The notes under the pieces: generated by a model
Seen by the model: the letters and a program-made list of their open reading frames with translations, nothing else
What the model was told of the DNA's origin: nothing
Database searches by the model: none
Origin: Archegozetes longisetosus
Taxonomy: Eukaryota; Arthropoda; Arachnida; Sarcoptiformes; Trhypochthoniidae
Direction: 5' to 3'
Length of the DNA: 64,000 bases
NCBI GenBank assembly: GCA_018873245.2
Contig: JAEMBT020000007.1
Span: 2,500,001 to 2,564,000, forward strand
Made by a program: the position numbers and the translations under genes
In this document: piece after piece, positions 23,855 to 36,858 of the stretch
How positions within the stretch are numbered: position 1 is the first letter of the stretch
Layout of the letters: every line of letters begins with the position of its first letter

Positions 23855-26800
23855 ATGTCAACTCCTAGTCTGACTGTACAATTGATAACAGTGTCAATAA
23901 TAACCCTCCAGAGACAACTAATTCATAATCAGGCGGCGAGTAGGAATCAATGGAACAGTACCTATGATTATGTAATAGTTGGAGCCGGAAGTGCAGGCTG
24001 TATAGTAGCTGCACGTCTGACCGAAGACCCGAGTATTAATGTATTGCTTGTAGAAGCTGGCGGTCCGCAGACTATCATAACTGATATGATAGCCAATGCC
24101 TGGATAGGAATGGTTGGGGAGAACGATTGGGGTATACGACTGTTCCTCAGCAAAGAGCAGGTATTTAAAATAAACTAAAAATTTGATGAATTGAATGCGA
24201 TTTTCAAAGTCACTTCAAACTAATTTTGTGATGAAAACTAGAAATTTTATAAATCTTTATTGCTGAATAATTTTTAAAATTGATGTCCTTGCCTTCTAAA
24301 TTGATAGTTGAATAAGTTCACTACTTCATCTCATATTCATTATTGGTCAAATTGACTTATCTTTTCTTGAAGAGTCACCAGCGATTCCAGCTTAAGTAAC
24401 GCATTGAATAAACTGTTTTTATTCCCCTAAAGTTTGACTGTTGGTATGTTGATAGGAAAAGAATCTAATTGATTTACGTTTGAGTGAAGCATCTTCAAAA
24501 CTACTGGTTCAGGAGTGACCTTTTTCTAATCCGATTTTACTTAATCTAACCTTATCTAAATTAACTAAAACCTTGAATTGTTGGGTTGATGGAATTAATT
24601 TGGGTTGAGTAAATTAAAGAAAGACGCGCTAAGCTTAAATCAATATAACCCTGGAATACTGAATAGATAACTATTGAGGGTAGGACGAAATGATTTGGAA
24701 AGTATTAAAATGTTACTTGTGCTATAACTGCGAGCGACCATTAAAGAAAGAAGATAAATTGAATTTTAGTGAAATGAGTGCTCTTAAATAGAATAAAGTA
24801 TTGGAATGCTTTTTGTTTCAATAAAATGGGTGCTCTATCAAATAATCCATATTAAAATATTATAAAACATAATAACCTAGAATAAATGAAAATTTGATTG
24901 AGTAATCTTCAAATTTGAGTATAACTGTCTCGATTGTATACAAAATAATTTAAACAAATATAACACAAAGAAATGATAGTTCCGAGACAATAACCTCATG
25001 AAAAATCTTGCACGACATATCTCGTGAAAAATATCGCAAGTCAGTATATCGTATAAAATATGGTCGGAGATTACTGATAATATGAAAAATTCTGTGACAT
25101 TCGAACTTATATACAATATATACATTATATAATTTCAAAAATTAAATATTAATAAAACCAAACTCTACCCAACTCAAACTAACCCATCCTAAGTTAAGTC
25201 AAACCAATCTAACCTAAAAAACAGGTATAACCTAACCAAATATAATTCAATCTAACTTAGCCTAAACTAAACTAATTAATCTAACTTCCATGAAACTTAT
25301 GCAAAGACATTATGCACTATTCTGTCTTGAGTTATTTGTCGTGCGATATCTCGTTTTGCTAGATAATGTCATGCCAAATCTTCTCATTAGATATTTTGTC
25401 GGGATATAGGAAACAATAGTACAGTCTGATCCAGTTATGGACAACTTGTCAATGCGTCGAAAATGAGTATACGATAAGCAGTTTTGCCACTATCCGAGCA
25501 AATATAGATGATTAAAAAGCTTATTAGAGGTATAGCGACTAATCACCGTTTATACTATTAATGATCAATATAATCACTCCAATTAGAGATAAATAAGACC
25601 CTGTCAAAGGAGTAATTCTTCCGATACTTACATCATGTGATAAACAATAATGAGTCTATTACGACGATATGGTAGAGAATAGTTTCTTTTAATACTAATC
25701 TGAATAAGAAAACAATAAAAGTAATGATCAATTGTTGAGAGAGTTCTATCTCTCTTATGTTAGATGCATTATTGTTGATTCTATGAAAAAATATTAGAAG
25801 CATTATGCATTTAACACGTTTATATCAAATACGTTTATAAAGAAAATTTTTGCTTTAAAAATGTCTTTAAAAGTTTGAACTAATTCGACACAAAACTCCT
25901 CGAAGTCGTTGTTATTATAAGCGAGTACTGTATTCTATGTTGAATTTTTTCGCCATTATGCGGGTATTGACAACAGAGTTGCTAACAGCTTCATAAGTAG
26001 TGTGACCAACTCCTCTTAGAGACCAGACATTAATAGAAAAAAAGGCGATAAAGTCCGGGACAATTCCGGGACAAAGAATTTTATTATATTTTTTTCAATA
26101 ATTATTTCTTAAATTCGTATTTTTGTTGAGATTTAACAGATTTTAGGAGTTTTTCATTAGATTTTGCATAAGATTTAAATTCAAAACAATTCAAATCAGA
26201 GTTGTTTCTAATACAAATCTAATACCAAATTAATGACATTTCAAAGCAACCAATGAATACCTGAATTGCATCCAAATCATTAGACCATTGATTAATTGTT
26301 TGTTTAATTGACAACAAATTAGTAAACGGTTATAGTTTCTGATGTATTGCCAATACATTTGCTTAAAATTAATTCAGTATTTGATTGATTTTAAAACAAA
26401 CACTAATATTACTCTTTCACTGAGTGTTTGCAACAATATGCAATACTTTTGTAATTTTTTATTGACCTATACTAACAATTATTCAATTTTGATTGTAATC
26501 TATTTTTTTTATTGATTTTCATCATAAAGTGTACTCTTATTTCATATTATTGTTTTCTTTTCAATTTTGTGTTATAGTACAGGTGGTTTTCATAATAGTT
26601 GAGAGCAAGAAGTTTTTCAATTTTGTTTTCTGGGACATTTTAATATCAAGGGAAGACCCTTCCCAGGACATTGAATAAATATCTAAAATCCGGGACTGTC
26701 CCGGGAAAAACACGATTTTGCCCAGCTCGACAATCTCGCAATGTGTTCAATTTCGCCTGTATATAAAGAATTGAAACTCTGTTTAGTTCAGAGGAAAAGC

Positions 26801-29800
26801 TTTACATAAAACTATTCCCAGATTTTGCGCAAAAATTATAGATTCGTATGCTTTTTAAACCAGTTAAAAAGAAGTCATTCAATTTTTAACACTAAAAAGA
26901 ATTTCACTCATTGTCAAATCATCGAGTTGGGGAGAGTTGGTCACACTATCCATCAGATTGTATTAGCTTAAGATGTATCAGTTGTCGTCTATTGACTCTA
27001 TATGAACTCGATCAGTTACTTGAGTTAAAATAAAATCTTGATAATACGAAACTCTTAAAATAATAGAATTGGATAAATCTTTTATAACAAGAGTAATAAT
27101 AAGAGTCGAAATTTGTAAGCAATATATCTCTTACTATCGTATAAAGGAACTTACAACAATTTAATAACTTTAATATCTAATAATAAGATTAAACTTTTCG
27201 GTATTGAAAAATGACGAAATCGACCAATGATAAGGGCTTGAAAAGGAAAAATCATTGCCAAAAATCAACATAAATTGGACCACAAAATTTGAGGAAATGT
27301 TTTTTATTTCGAACTCGAAAAAATTTATAAATTTGAATCTAGTTGAAAGAAGCAGCTTTTTTTAAAATTAATCTTATATTTGTCTTAAATCACTGACAAA
27401 ATTCTCATATGTAAATCCGTTTCCAAAAGGCTCTGAAAAAGTTTTGGAACTTTCAGTAGGTCACCAATACCTATGTGCTCAAATGCAGTAAGCATTTAAA
27501 ATTTTCAAATTTTCTGTGACCTCACGGAAAAATCGATGCAACGAAACATTATGTTCAGAATCTTTGATACTTGATCAAGATTGATCTTTGTTTTCCCGGA
27601 GATTTGATAGAAGAAAAAAATTCAGTGATCGAAAAATCTCACATCTATTAATAACTTATTGATAGAAAATATGCAACTACATGTATTTATTTTGAAATCG
27701 AACTTCAAAATCATCATCGAATGACGAATTCTCAAATTATAAAATTAACCAATAGAATTAGTTAAGATTTTTTTTAATTAATTACAAATACAAGATAAAT
27801 GTGAACCAACATTTTTCTGAAATTTTTATTAATTACTTAACGAAAATTAGCTAAATTAAAATATTTGTCGCATCATTTCAAATCTCAATAGGATTCGCAT
27901 TCCCAGACCACCGCATTATTTTCCCGAGAGGTCGTGTACTAGGAGGATCTACGGTAGTAAACTACGCCATATATAATCGCGGAAATCGAAGAGATTTCGA
28001 CGAATGGGCAAACAGATATGGTGCTACTGGTTGGTCATACAATGAAGTGTTACCTTATTTCATAAGATCGGAAAACAATACGAATGCAAAAATTGTAGCT
28101 CAAAACTCTGGATATCATGGAACTAATGGTCAAGTGTCAATATCCTCTGCCCCAAATCCTGACCCAATATTACTCAGATATATGGAGGCCTGGAACCGAG
28201 GGGTGGCCTACCATTGATTTTAATGGCGCCAGCCAAAGAGGAACTAGTAATTAAACTTAATCAATTTCGGCTTTGGTTCGTATTTACTTGCATATTTTTA
28301 TGAATCACTCAAAAAATAGAAAAAATTACAAAATTGAATATATTTGACGCATATAAGGAATGTACTTTTCTATGTTAAGCGTTTGAAGTATTGTTGATAA
28401 ATGTGGTTTATAAATATATTAAGTGAAAAACTTAACAAAGCCTTAATCTTTATCACAATAATGATAGAAATAAGTCTTTCACTTTTCAAAGCTCTTATAC
28501 AGCAAGCTCTTACTAACACGAACTGGACTCGAGCCTCAACATCTTCAGCTTTTATAGAACCTGCTCTAACCCGAAATAATTTACACGTCATAACACGATC
28601 ACTAGTTACAAACGTTCTGTTGCGCAACACAACTAATGGTTTAACGGCTTATGGAATACAATTTATTCGAAATGACAATAATTATACAGTTTATGCTACT
28701 TCTGAAGTCATACTATCGGCTGGTATTTAAAATCGAAAATTGAGCAAGATGATTTTTGATTTTTTCATTTCTAGGTGGAATAAACACTCCACAGATACTA
28801 ATGTTGTCAGGCATTGGTCCGCGACAGCATCTACAAGACCTCGGTATCCCAGTTAAAGTTGACTTACCCGTCGGTAATAATCTTATGGATCATATTTTAA
28901 TACCATTCGACTATTTGGTTGAGAATGAGAGTGATATTCAGTGGTCAAGAAATTTGGACACAGTTTTGAATGTGCAAAATCTTTATAATTATTATGTTAA
29001 TAATAACGGACCACTCATTCAGTTACCTACTGTTCTTACATTTCATAGTTCAAGGTTTAATGATGACCCTAACTGGCCTGACGGTATCAGAGCTACACTT
29101 ACTAATCAAATAGGTTTGTTGTCAAAATTTTACGCATCTCTACGTTCGGGTTGCGTTGATTAGACCGACAGATCACTAGTTTGACACTTTATTAGGCCGA
29201 ACTACATAAATTTATACCATTTATAAAAATCTAGTGTTACTTCATAATCAATCTAACTTAGCCTAGTCAAAACATGATTTAACTGAAGGTAGTTGCGAGT
29301 TAGTACGCTTCGTGATTTGTCTGGCTAACGCATCAAATCCACATACAATTTTCAGAAATTTCAGCTAGAATCAAGCACGGATTCTAGAATTTTGAGCTGG
29401 AATAAAAAAAGAAATAGAATTAGTATATGTTAGTAGAGAATCATTTGGAAAACTATATTATCTGACAAGGGAGGGTCATGAGTCTTCAGAAGCTGATTCT
29501 GAAAATATTCCTGTCACATGAGTGTGATGTCAAAACATCTTTAAAAATAATAATTGTATTGTTTGAAAATTTTTCACTTTTTTACATAATCTTCATAGAA
29601 AAAGTGGTATTTTCAGAAATATAAGTACTATTAAATTATAAAATGATGAAAATTAACTTTGAAAAATTTTGATTTGATACAGTTTTGCAGTAGTTTTTAA
29701 TATCAAATGTTTGTGATATGCTAAGCTGTTTCTGAAAAGTACTAAACTGATTGATAAAATATTATTTTGAATGATCATATTTGATTTGGAAATGGAATCT

Positions 29801-32031
29801 TGATTTTTTTTTCAATCTTCTCTAAAGGTTAAATAAATTAGTCATATTCTTGATTAAATTGAATCACTAATATTCGTTTATATTATTACTATTCATATAA
29901 AGGCTTATAATTCACTAATTGAAATTATGAACTTTGGATGAGTATCACTCCCAGACTTCTGGAGTTCCGCCCTTTTAATTATTATTTTTAAAGATGTTTT
30001 GACATCACATTCATGTGACAGGAATATTTTCAGAATCGGCTTCTGAAGACTCGTGACCCTCCCTTGAGAGAAGTAAATATAAAAATATTTTAGGCTAATA
30101 TCAATTGAATGATTTGACTGAAAAAAGACCAAACTAAAAGAATTGCACAAGTACTAAAATCTGTAGAATATATTCTGAGATCTTCCTTAAATATATGACT
30201 CAAAAGCGCAAATACTTTTAGAATAAATATTAGAAAACATTTTATTTTGAAAACTAACTCTGTTCATAAATATGACTCTTATTTATTAAGTTTAAATTTT
30301 ACGCAATTTTTAAATAAAACTAATAAAAGTATCTACTAAGAAGCTCAAATCAGAAGTTATTTGAATAGTTATTACAATTATTTAGCTACAAAAATGAAAA
30401 ATTTGAGACTTTTACAATCCCTTAATACTCTTAGGAACCAATTTGACTCAAATTTTACAACTCTTCGGATCTAATTTGGACGAATGGGCCGACTATTACA
30501 GACCGCTATTGGGAAATCAAAGGCATTTTTACATTTTCTACGCGGTATATCGACCTCGAAGTAGAGGAACAGTTCGACTTAATTCCACTAACCCAAGAGA
30601 CGCACCACTGATCGATCCCAATTATTTCTCTAATAATTATGATTTAGCAGTAGTTGTCGACACTATGAGTACTGGAATGCGTATGGCTGAAGGCCAATTT
30701 TTCCGAAAATACGCCAGAATTTACAACAGAACCATTCCAGGCTGTCAACTATGTGATTCTGGACCTTATTATGAATGCTATTCATATCTCGCATGTGTCG
30801 CACAAACAGTTACTGCCACTTCTTATCATCCCGTCAGTGAGTTACTTAAAATTAAAATCAAATAAGTATAATTTTAAGTAGAATTTAAATTGAAATTACT
30901 TATCTCTCTGAAACGTCTTAGACTAAACGTAAGTATTTTATTAAAAGCTTTAACTTTAATCAAATGATTAAAGCGAATTAGTAGTGAACAACTGTTTGGT
31001 CAATAAATAATATTACTAGTAGTATATACAAGTGTTAGGAAGAACCTTAAGAAATTTGTGGTTTCTCATTGGTTCATAATCTATATAACAGTTAATTCAA
31101 TTTTCCGTTTTGTCTTTACAATTAATAATTCTATATGGTTCACATGAAGATCTAGTAAACTTTAAAGTGCATCCCAATATAATTTAAAACATGGCTCTAT
31201 ATTGAGTTCTCGATTTCGTTTCCCTGAGTGGAAATATGATTTATTCAAAAAATGTTTCTTATTTGAGTCTTACTTTATATATATCAAGTAGATAGAATCA
31301 TATAGATATTCACTAATTATTCTTTTAGTAGAAACAGAATAACAGAACTATTGAATTGGACTCACGTTAACACAAATATTTATTGTACTGATAAACTTTT
31401 GAGTCAAATTCTGTATAATGATCAAGACACTCTTGATATTTGTAACCCGTTTATATTTATATCCAAACATATTTAAAGTGAACCTACACATAACGAACAA
31501 TGAGTCTCGCACCAAACGGAATCTATAGAACCCATATTCGGATACAGTCAACACTTTTGGCTGCAGTTTCAGTTCACTATAAACGGGTCGGAACGCATTA
31601 TAAGCCTTCTTATGTAGTATCAATAGAACTATCTTTTAATTTTCAAATTTCTATACAATAATTTCTGGAAAAGGTAACTAACAAGTAAACAATAGTCAAC
31701 TAATTAACCAATTGATTAAAGTCAAGTCATTGAATAGTTATAAAAAACTTATCATATAATTTATATATTTTCGAAATTTCGAAAATTACCAATAAACCAG
31801 TTCATTATTATTGTGTAATTAATAGGCACGTGTCGAATGGGAAATTCAACAGACCCTGACGCTGTTGTTGACAACACTCTAAAAGTTCGTGGTGTAAGAA
31901 ATCTTCGTGTGATTGATGCTTCAATTATGCCTAAATTAATTAATTCGAATACGAATGCGGCTTCGATGATGATCGGCGAGAAAGGAAGTGATCTTGTTAG
32001 AAACGAGCGAAAACTTGCTCTCAACAAGTAG
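23855..32031 (+). CDS. GMC oxidoreductase copy B, six exons, two frameshift sites
   Basis: Exons: 23855-24160, 27892-28246, 28492-28722, 28775 to 29143 (or 29149), 30435-30836 and 31826-32031, all with GT-AG borders. Exon 1 carries the Rossmann FAD motif [10 protein letters not shown] with V-L-L-V-E-A-G-G. Exon 2 has PRGRVLGGS. Exons 3/4 join through [18 protein letters not shown]. Exon 5 ends H-P-V and exon 6 adds S-TCRMG and the N-T-N-A-A active-site stretch. Two problems remain. Exon 1 is one base short after D-W-G-I-R: the alternative frame reads T-V-P-Q-Q-R-A, as the family expects, and restores the phase to exon 2. Exon 2 is two bases short before DFNGASQ. All other phases match, giving about 623 residues. 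Either a young pseudogene or a real gene with assembly errors. GMC enzymes oxidise alcohols or sugars with FAD; the substrate here is unknown. Intron 1 is about 3.7 kb. Confidence 0.82.
24161..25997. other. Intron 1 of GMC copy B, CCTAA-like degenerate stretch
   Basis: Non-coding. About 25140-25290 is a C/A-rich strand stretch with many imperfect CTAAC/CCTAA words, and a weaker one lies at 24520-24610. This may be a degenerate simple repeat or a relic of the TTAGG arthropod telomere motif. Open frames at 24877-25138 show no features. Confidence 0.35.
25998..26948. mobile_element. TIR element at the edge of the GMC duplication
   Basis: TAGTGTGACCAACTC (25998-26012) and GAGTTGGTCACACTA (26934-26948) are perfect 15-bp inverted repeats 951 bp apart. 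The interior includes mirrored CCGGGACA / TGTCCCGG blocks (about 26055-26075 and 26690-26706). Copy A begins inside this element and keeps the right end near 717-731. The termini resemble those of the element at 2466-2872 (GGGTGACCAAGT). No transposase ORF is present, and I did not find a convincing target duplication. Confidence 0.68.
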
Positions 32032-33627
32032 TTTTAATTTCTATCATGACAAATGTAGAAATTGAATGCAAATGTTTTATTTTCAACAAATTTACATATA
32101 AATGCGATGTTAACTGATGAAAATAATTCACTTTTATATCTAGTGCATTAAATAAAACATAAAATATAAATCTTGATCATGAATTGATTATACTGATAAC
32201 ATGTAGAAATTAGATACTTGGAGATGACCACAACGGAGAAATCAAAGTGAGAAAAGTTTAAAATGTATTATTTTCAACTAATTTTCTTAGAAATCCGTAT
32301 TCATAAAATTTCAACGTCAGCATTTGTAATGATTAAATTTTTTTAAGCATACATATATGCAAAATCTAAACACACAACTCATAAATATACAAATATACAA
32401 CTAATCTCATAATACCAAACAGTTTTTCAAATTCATAATAAAAATACCAAAAGTAAAGTCCACTTATTTCAACATGTTTACTGTGTTAAGAAACTTATAT
32501 CTTTGCTTTTTTAACAATCGAAAATAACAATCAAGTATTAGTTTCTATCTCTGATTTCAAAATAATTATTATGACTTGTATTCAATAGTGAAATAAATAA
32601 ATATCTCGAATCACTGGATATATAAATGGATTTCGATTTTATGAATTCACTGCTTTTTGAAAGTAGTTAGAACAGAGATTTTTACATTTTTCATGATGAA
32701 CCGAAATTTTGGTGATATTTGAGCAAACTATTTTTTAAACCTTTAAACTGTTTCCTTTACAATATTTATTAGTTTGAATGGATCTCCACATAAATTCTTC
32801 TCATTTAAATGGAATTCATTTGTAGTATTCTGATAAATTTTGATAAAGACGATATTTTCTATTTTAATAATATGAGATAGAAAATTTTGATATTATTCTC
32901 GTAATAGAATTAATCTTCATCTTTTTAAATCAGATGAATCTGATTTTCAAACATATTTGTTTGCTCGTTCTCTCATAAACTGTATTGTTTGGTTTAACTA
33001 TTCATTTTATAAATACTTTTACTTTCATTGTTTAAACAGATTTTCCAATAGAATTTCAAATAATTTCTCATTCCGAACATGTAGTACATTTAACAAAAGC
33101 AATGATTATATTTCAATGATTACAATGAGTACATTTTTCATTACTTATCGGTAATTTTTTCAACGAAGTACAGGTATGAGATTCAATACATTTTTAACAT
33201 GAATTATATATCACAATAAATCATTTCGGAAAACCTAATATAGAGGAATAATTACAAGATTGAAGGAGGGACAAAGCATGTTTGAAAATTTTTTAAACTT
33301 CAACAAAGATAGAAGGGGAACCTAGCACTTTTATTGGATAAAAGTGTGACTTCAGGACTGTCCTATCCATTCCGGGACATTTGATCACTCCGATTTGTAG
33401 TGATGTATTGTGGCTCAAACTCTCATTAAAAATTCAATTGAATCAATTACAAATTTGCTGACATTAGCAAATTTTATTGCTTATTTTTCCTATGCTGGAA
33501 AGAAAGTTCGAATACTTTAAAAGTTAATTTGAAAACAATAACTTAGTAGAATTTTTTCTTTCAGTCAAAGCTGTAATAACTTAAAAGAAAGTTATCAAAG
33601 ATTTATCCAACATGTGAAGATAAACTC
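26735..33627. repeat. Direct segmental duplication, copy B (partner 1-8656)
   Basis: Collinear partner of the first 8.66 kb, covering GMC exons 2-6 and about 1.6 kb of 3' flank. It lacks the four copy-A insertions and carries its own extra DNA at about 27370-27830 and 29466-30066. The right boundary is abrupt at about 33627, after a shared GATAAACTC. Confidence 0.92.
29466..30066. mobile_element. MITE with about 90-bp TIRs in GMC intron 4
   Basis: It starts CAAGGGAGGGTCATGAGTCT and ends with the near-complement (…AGACTCGTGACCCTCCCTTG). Pairing continues about 90 bp inward past TTTAAAAATAATAATT. Copy A shows the empty site near 3206 (CTGAGAAG). At most two or three flanking bases repeat. The 601-bp element has no transposase, and the open frame at 29905-30150 is an accident of the terminal repeat. 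Confidence 0.85.
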
Positions 33628-34196
33628 CCCACCATTATTGAGTTTTAAAATGCAAAAAATATATCAAAAATCATGATCGAGAAATTAACGTATTGATACC
33701 TCTATTCTAGTTGAACTTAAATTAAGTTCTAATAAGATCTTAAGACAGTAACTTAACAAAAAGTTATGTCCAATTGTTAGTACAAAACTTGAATTTAGTT
33801 ACTGACAAATTCTTGCCATTTTCAGAATCGAAATATCAAACAACAACCTGTTTTTGAGAATAAAATAGCTTCGCAAATTAAATCATATCGCTAATCAGAG
33901 AATCTGTATTTAGAAATTGAATATTGACTTAAATAGCGTTTGTCGTATTCGATCTTTTTGTTTTCGATATTATTGATTCGATCTTTTTTCATTCGGTATT
34001 TTTTCTTCGATCTTGTGTCGTAATACACTCTAATTTTATGATAACGAAGTCGGTCATATATAGCAGATCCCACGTTGCCATATTCACACATTCAAAGTTA
34101 AATTAGCTAAATTAGTTATAATTAACGATACTAAAACACTTTAAAACAAAACATTTTGTGAACCAAAGGCATCTAAAGTTTTGTTCTCTGGAGTTA
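32032..34196. other. Gene-free 3' flank of GMC copy B and spacer
   Basis: Up to 33627 this is the duplicate of 7063-8656. From there to 34196 the sequence is unique, AT-rich and without recognisable coding content. Short frames at 32957-33154 and 33891-34091 are low-complexity. Confidence 0.5.
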
Positions 34197-35828
34197 CACT
34201 GAGGGTAAAAGATATGTTTTCACACCATTTCTCAGGCTACACTCTTAGTTTTTCTGGTTCTAATAAGTTATTCTGAACAAAATAGTATTATATTATATAT
34301 CATTTTAAAATTTAAACTTCGCACTTTAAAATGATATGAAAATCATTCATAATCATGCGCATTTTAAACTCAAATTTTAAACATAAACATGTGCATAGTG
34401 TTTTAAGCGCCAACAAAAATTAAGTTGTCATTAGTGTTATTGAGTTTAATTCATAATTAAAATTAATACAATTTAAAAGGTAAGTCAAAGTTTAAACGTA
34501 ATATGCTAAATTAAATAGATATTTCTAAAAATTAGACATCATTCGGTAATATTATGCCTAAAACGAGGGAATTAACAGAAGCTGAACGTCTCAAGGTACT
34601 TGAAGAGCATCAGAAAGGTAAATCAAACCGACTAATCGCTAAGGAACAAAATTTAAGTTATGAGGGGGTGAGGAAAATCATCATTAAGGCCAAAGAATAC
34701 GGAACAATTAAAAACTTCCCCCCGAAGTGGACGTAAAATGGTCATATCACCACGAGATGCAAATCGGATTAAGCGGGAAGTCCTAAAAAAATCGGCAAAT
34801 ATCGGTGAAAGAAATTCGGGAGAATTTAAATTTAAATTGCAGTTTATCAACTGTTAAAAATACTTTGCATAAACAAGGATATAACGGAAGAACAATGAAA
34901 AATAAACCCGAATTAACTCCAAGACATGCAAAGGGTCGCCTTAACTTTGCCCGAAAGTACCATAAGATGCCATTGGAGTTTTGGAAGAAGATAATATGGA
35001 GTGATGAATCAAAATTTGAAAAGGCTCGATCAAAGAGAAGACAAACATCATGGAGATTAAAGAAAGAAAAGTTTAATAAAGAGAATATAAAAGGCACTCG
35101 AAGACACTACGATTATATCATGATATGGGGTTGTTTCTCTTGGCACGGAGTTGGACATCTAACACCAATTCATGGTAAAATGGATCGATTCGGATACATA
35201 GACATCCTGAATAATCATTTATATCAGTCGGCTGAAGAAATGGGTATCCGGGACAACTTTATTTTCCAACACGACAATGATTCCAAACATACGTCCAAAG
35301 ATGTTCGTCAGGAATTGACCGATAACCACACTGAAGTGCTGGAATGGCCATCCCAAAGTCCCGATCTCAACCCTATTGAGCATCTTTGGGATGAATTGGA
35401 CCGAATGATACCTCAGGACCGACGCCATAACCTTTCGGATTTCAAAGATGCAATTTTTGAATATTGGCCAAAAATTGACCAGAATCGACTAAAGAATTTG
35501 GTGGAAAGTATGCCGAAACGTCTTTTAGAAGTGATTAAAGCTAAAGGATGGTATACACATTATTAATTCTGTGATTATTAACTAGTATTACATTTTTTAT
35601 CTCAGTAAACTCAAAGAGACAACTTAATTATTGAATGTGATACATTATTAAAAACAATTATATTATGTTAAAGTTTAACTATAGTGCAAAAATCCAATTG
35701 TGATACATTTTGAAGTACTAAATTCTAATTAAAATTAAATCTCATATTAAATTTTATTACTAATAAATATTCTTAAAGAATAAAAAACTAATTTTCAGCA
35801 TGTGACAACTTATCTTTTGCCCTCAGTG
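34197..35828 (+). mobile_element. Tc1-type transposon, nearly intact
   Basis: The ends CACTGAGGGTAAAAGATA and TATCTTTTGCCCTCAGTG are inverted repeats with one mismatch, flanked by TA on both sides (34195-34196, 35829-35830). The 1632-bp element encloses one transposase in the plus orientation. Size, TA target and ends are those of an autonomous Tc1-like transposon. Confidence 0.92.
34554..35566 (+). pseudogene. Tc1 (DD34E) transposase with two homopolymer frameshifts
   Basis: 34554-34736 encodes the N-terminal HTH (T-E-A-E-R-L-K-V-L, then R-L-I-A-K-E-Q-N-L-S-Y). An extra C in a C6 run (about 34720) shifts the frame to the S-G-R-K-M-V stretch. An extra A in an A7 run (about 34786) shifts it again into 34805-35566. 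There the catalytic triad is complete: I-I-W-S-D-E-S-K-F, F-Q-H-D-N-D-S-K-H-T, and SPDLNPIEHLW, with 34 residues between the second Asp and the Glu. Total length would be about 336 residues, usual for Tc1. The only lesions are homopolymer length changes, so the enzyme may be intact in the real genome. Confidence 0.88.
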
Positions 35829-36310
35829 TAGTTTATTGTCAACATTTTGTTCTGAAAATCAAGTTCATTATTCATTTTGGAACAATCCCATATTCGAGAA
35901 GTTTTCTTACAAATATGTTAATCAACTCCAAACCTTTAGATTTACAGAATTCAGAAAAAAAAAATATTTCAAATTTTTTTGTGGTTTTGGAAAACTGAAC
36001 TTATTTATGATAAACTATATGATAAAACAGAGATACTCGCTCAATTAAAGTGATTATGGGGGAAACAAAATTAAGGTTAGGAGAGTTTACTTTAGAACTT
36101 AATATTGGCAACAGCTTTCACTGGTATTTAACAGACAAGAGAGAGGCATATGAATTAAGAGATTATAAACATTAGAAAACGATTCAGTTAATTTAAATAT
36201 GTTATTCATTTATTAATATATTACTTAGACGATATACTCCTGCAGTTTTACTTCTGCATTTTGAAAGTGCGAATGTTTTTGAAAGGTAATCACTCTAAGG
36301 ACTACAATGT

Positions 36311-36858
36311 ATAAGGACGGATGAAAAGTTCGTAGAACGACAAGGAGAAAGTGATGATAAAAAGGTTTTTTGAGTCATTTATCAAAGTTTGGACATTTTT
36401 AAAAGCACGCCTAAAATTTCGTTTCATTTCATGCATTTTTTTTCAAGCGTCCGAAAACTGGTGTCAAGAACATTATTCTCCATCATGATAATGCTCGACC
36501 CCATAAGGCCTCACTTACGGCCAAATATTTGGAGTACATCGGGGTTGAACTAATGCCCCATCCACTTTACAGCCCTGACCTGGCTCCGTGTGACTTTTGG
36601 CTTTTCAAAAATCTGAAGAAACACTTAAGAGGTCGAAAATTTTCGACAGAAGAAGCGATCGATTAGTCAGTGAATGACTTTTTTTGAGAGCATTAAGCCC
36701 GAAGATTGGCGTCGAGTTTACGACAAATGGCAGGACCAGATGAAGCGGTGCATTAATGTTCGGGGGGGGGGGGATTGCTTTTAAAAAAGGGTGCTTAAAA
36801 ATTTAAATGAAATTGATTCTTTAATATCGATTCTACGAACTTTTCATACCGCCTTATA
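36311..36858 (+). mobile_element. Deleted mariner element
   Basis: Termini TAAGGACGGATGAAAAGTTC and GAACTTTTCATACCGCCTTA are inverted repeats (one indel), flanked by TA. The remnant encodes the mariner C-terminal half: L-H-H-D-N-A-R-P-H-K-A, then Y-S-P-D-L-A-P-C-D-F-W-L-F (third Asp, DD34D type), F-F-E-S-I-K-P-E-D-W-R-R-V and R-C-I-N-V. Stops, frameshifts and a run of about ten G near 36762 break it. The N-terminal half with the first Asp is deleted. Confidence 0.88.

Noticed and set aside
28370-28630. Minus-strand frame over GMC exon 3 (also 1747-1953)
   Set aside because: Antisense shadow of a well-supported exon.
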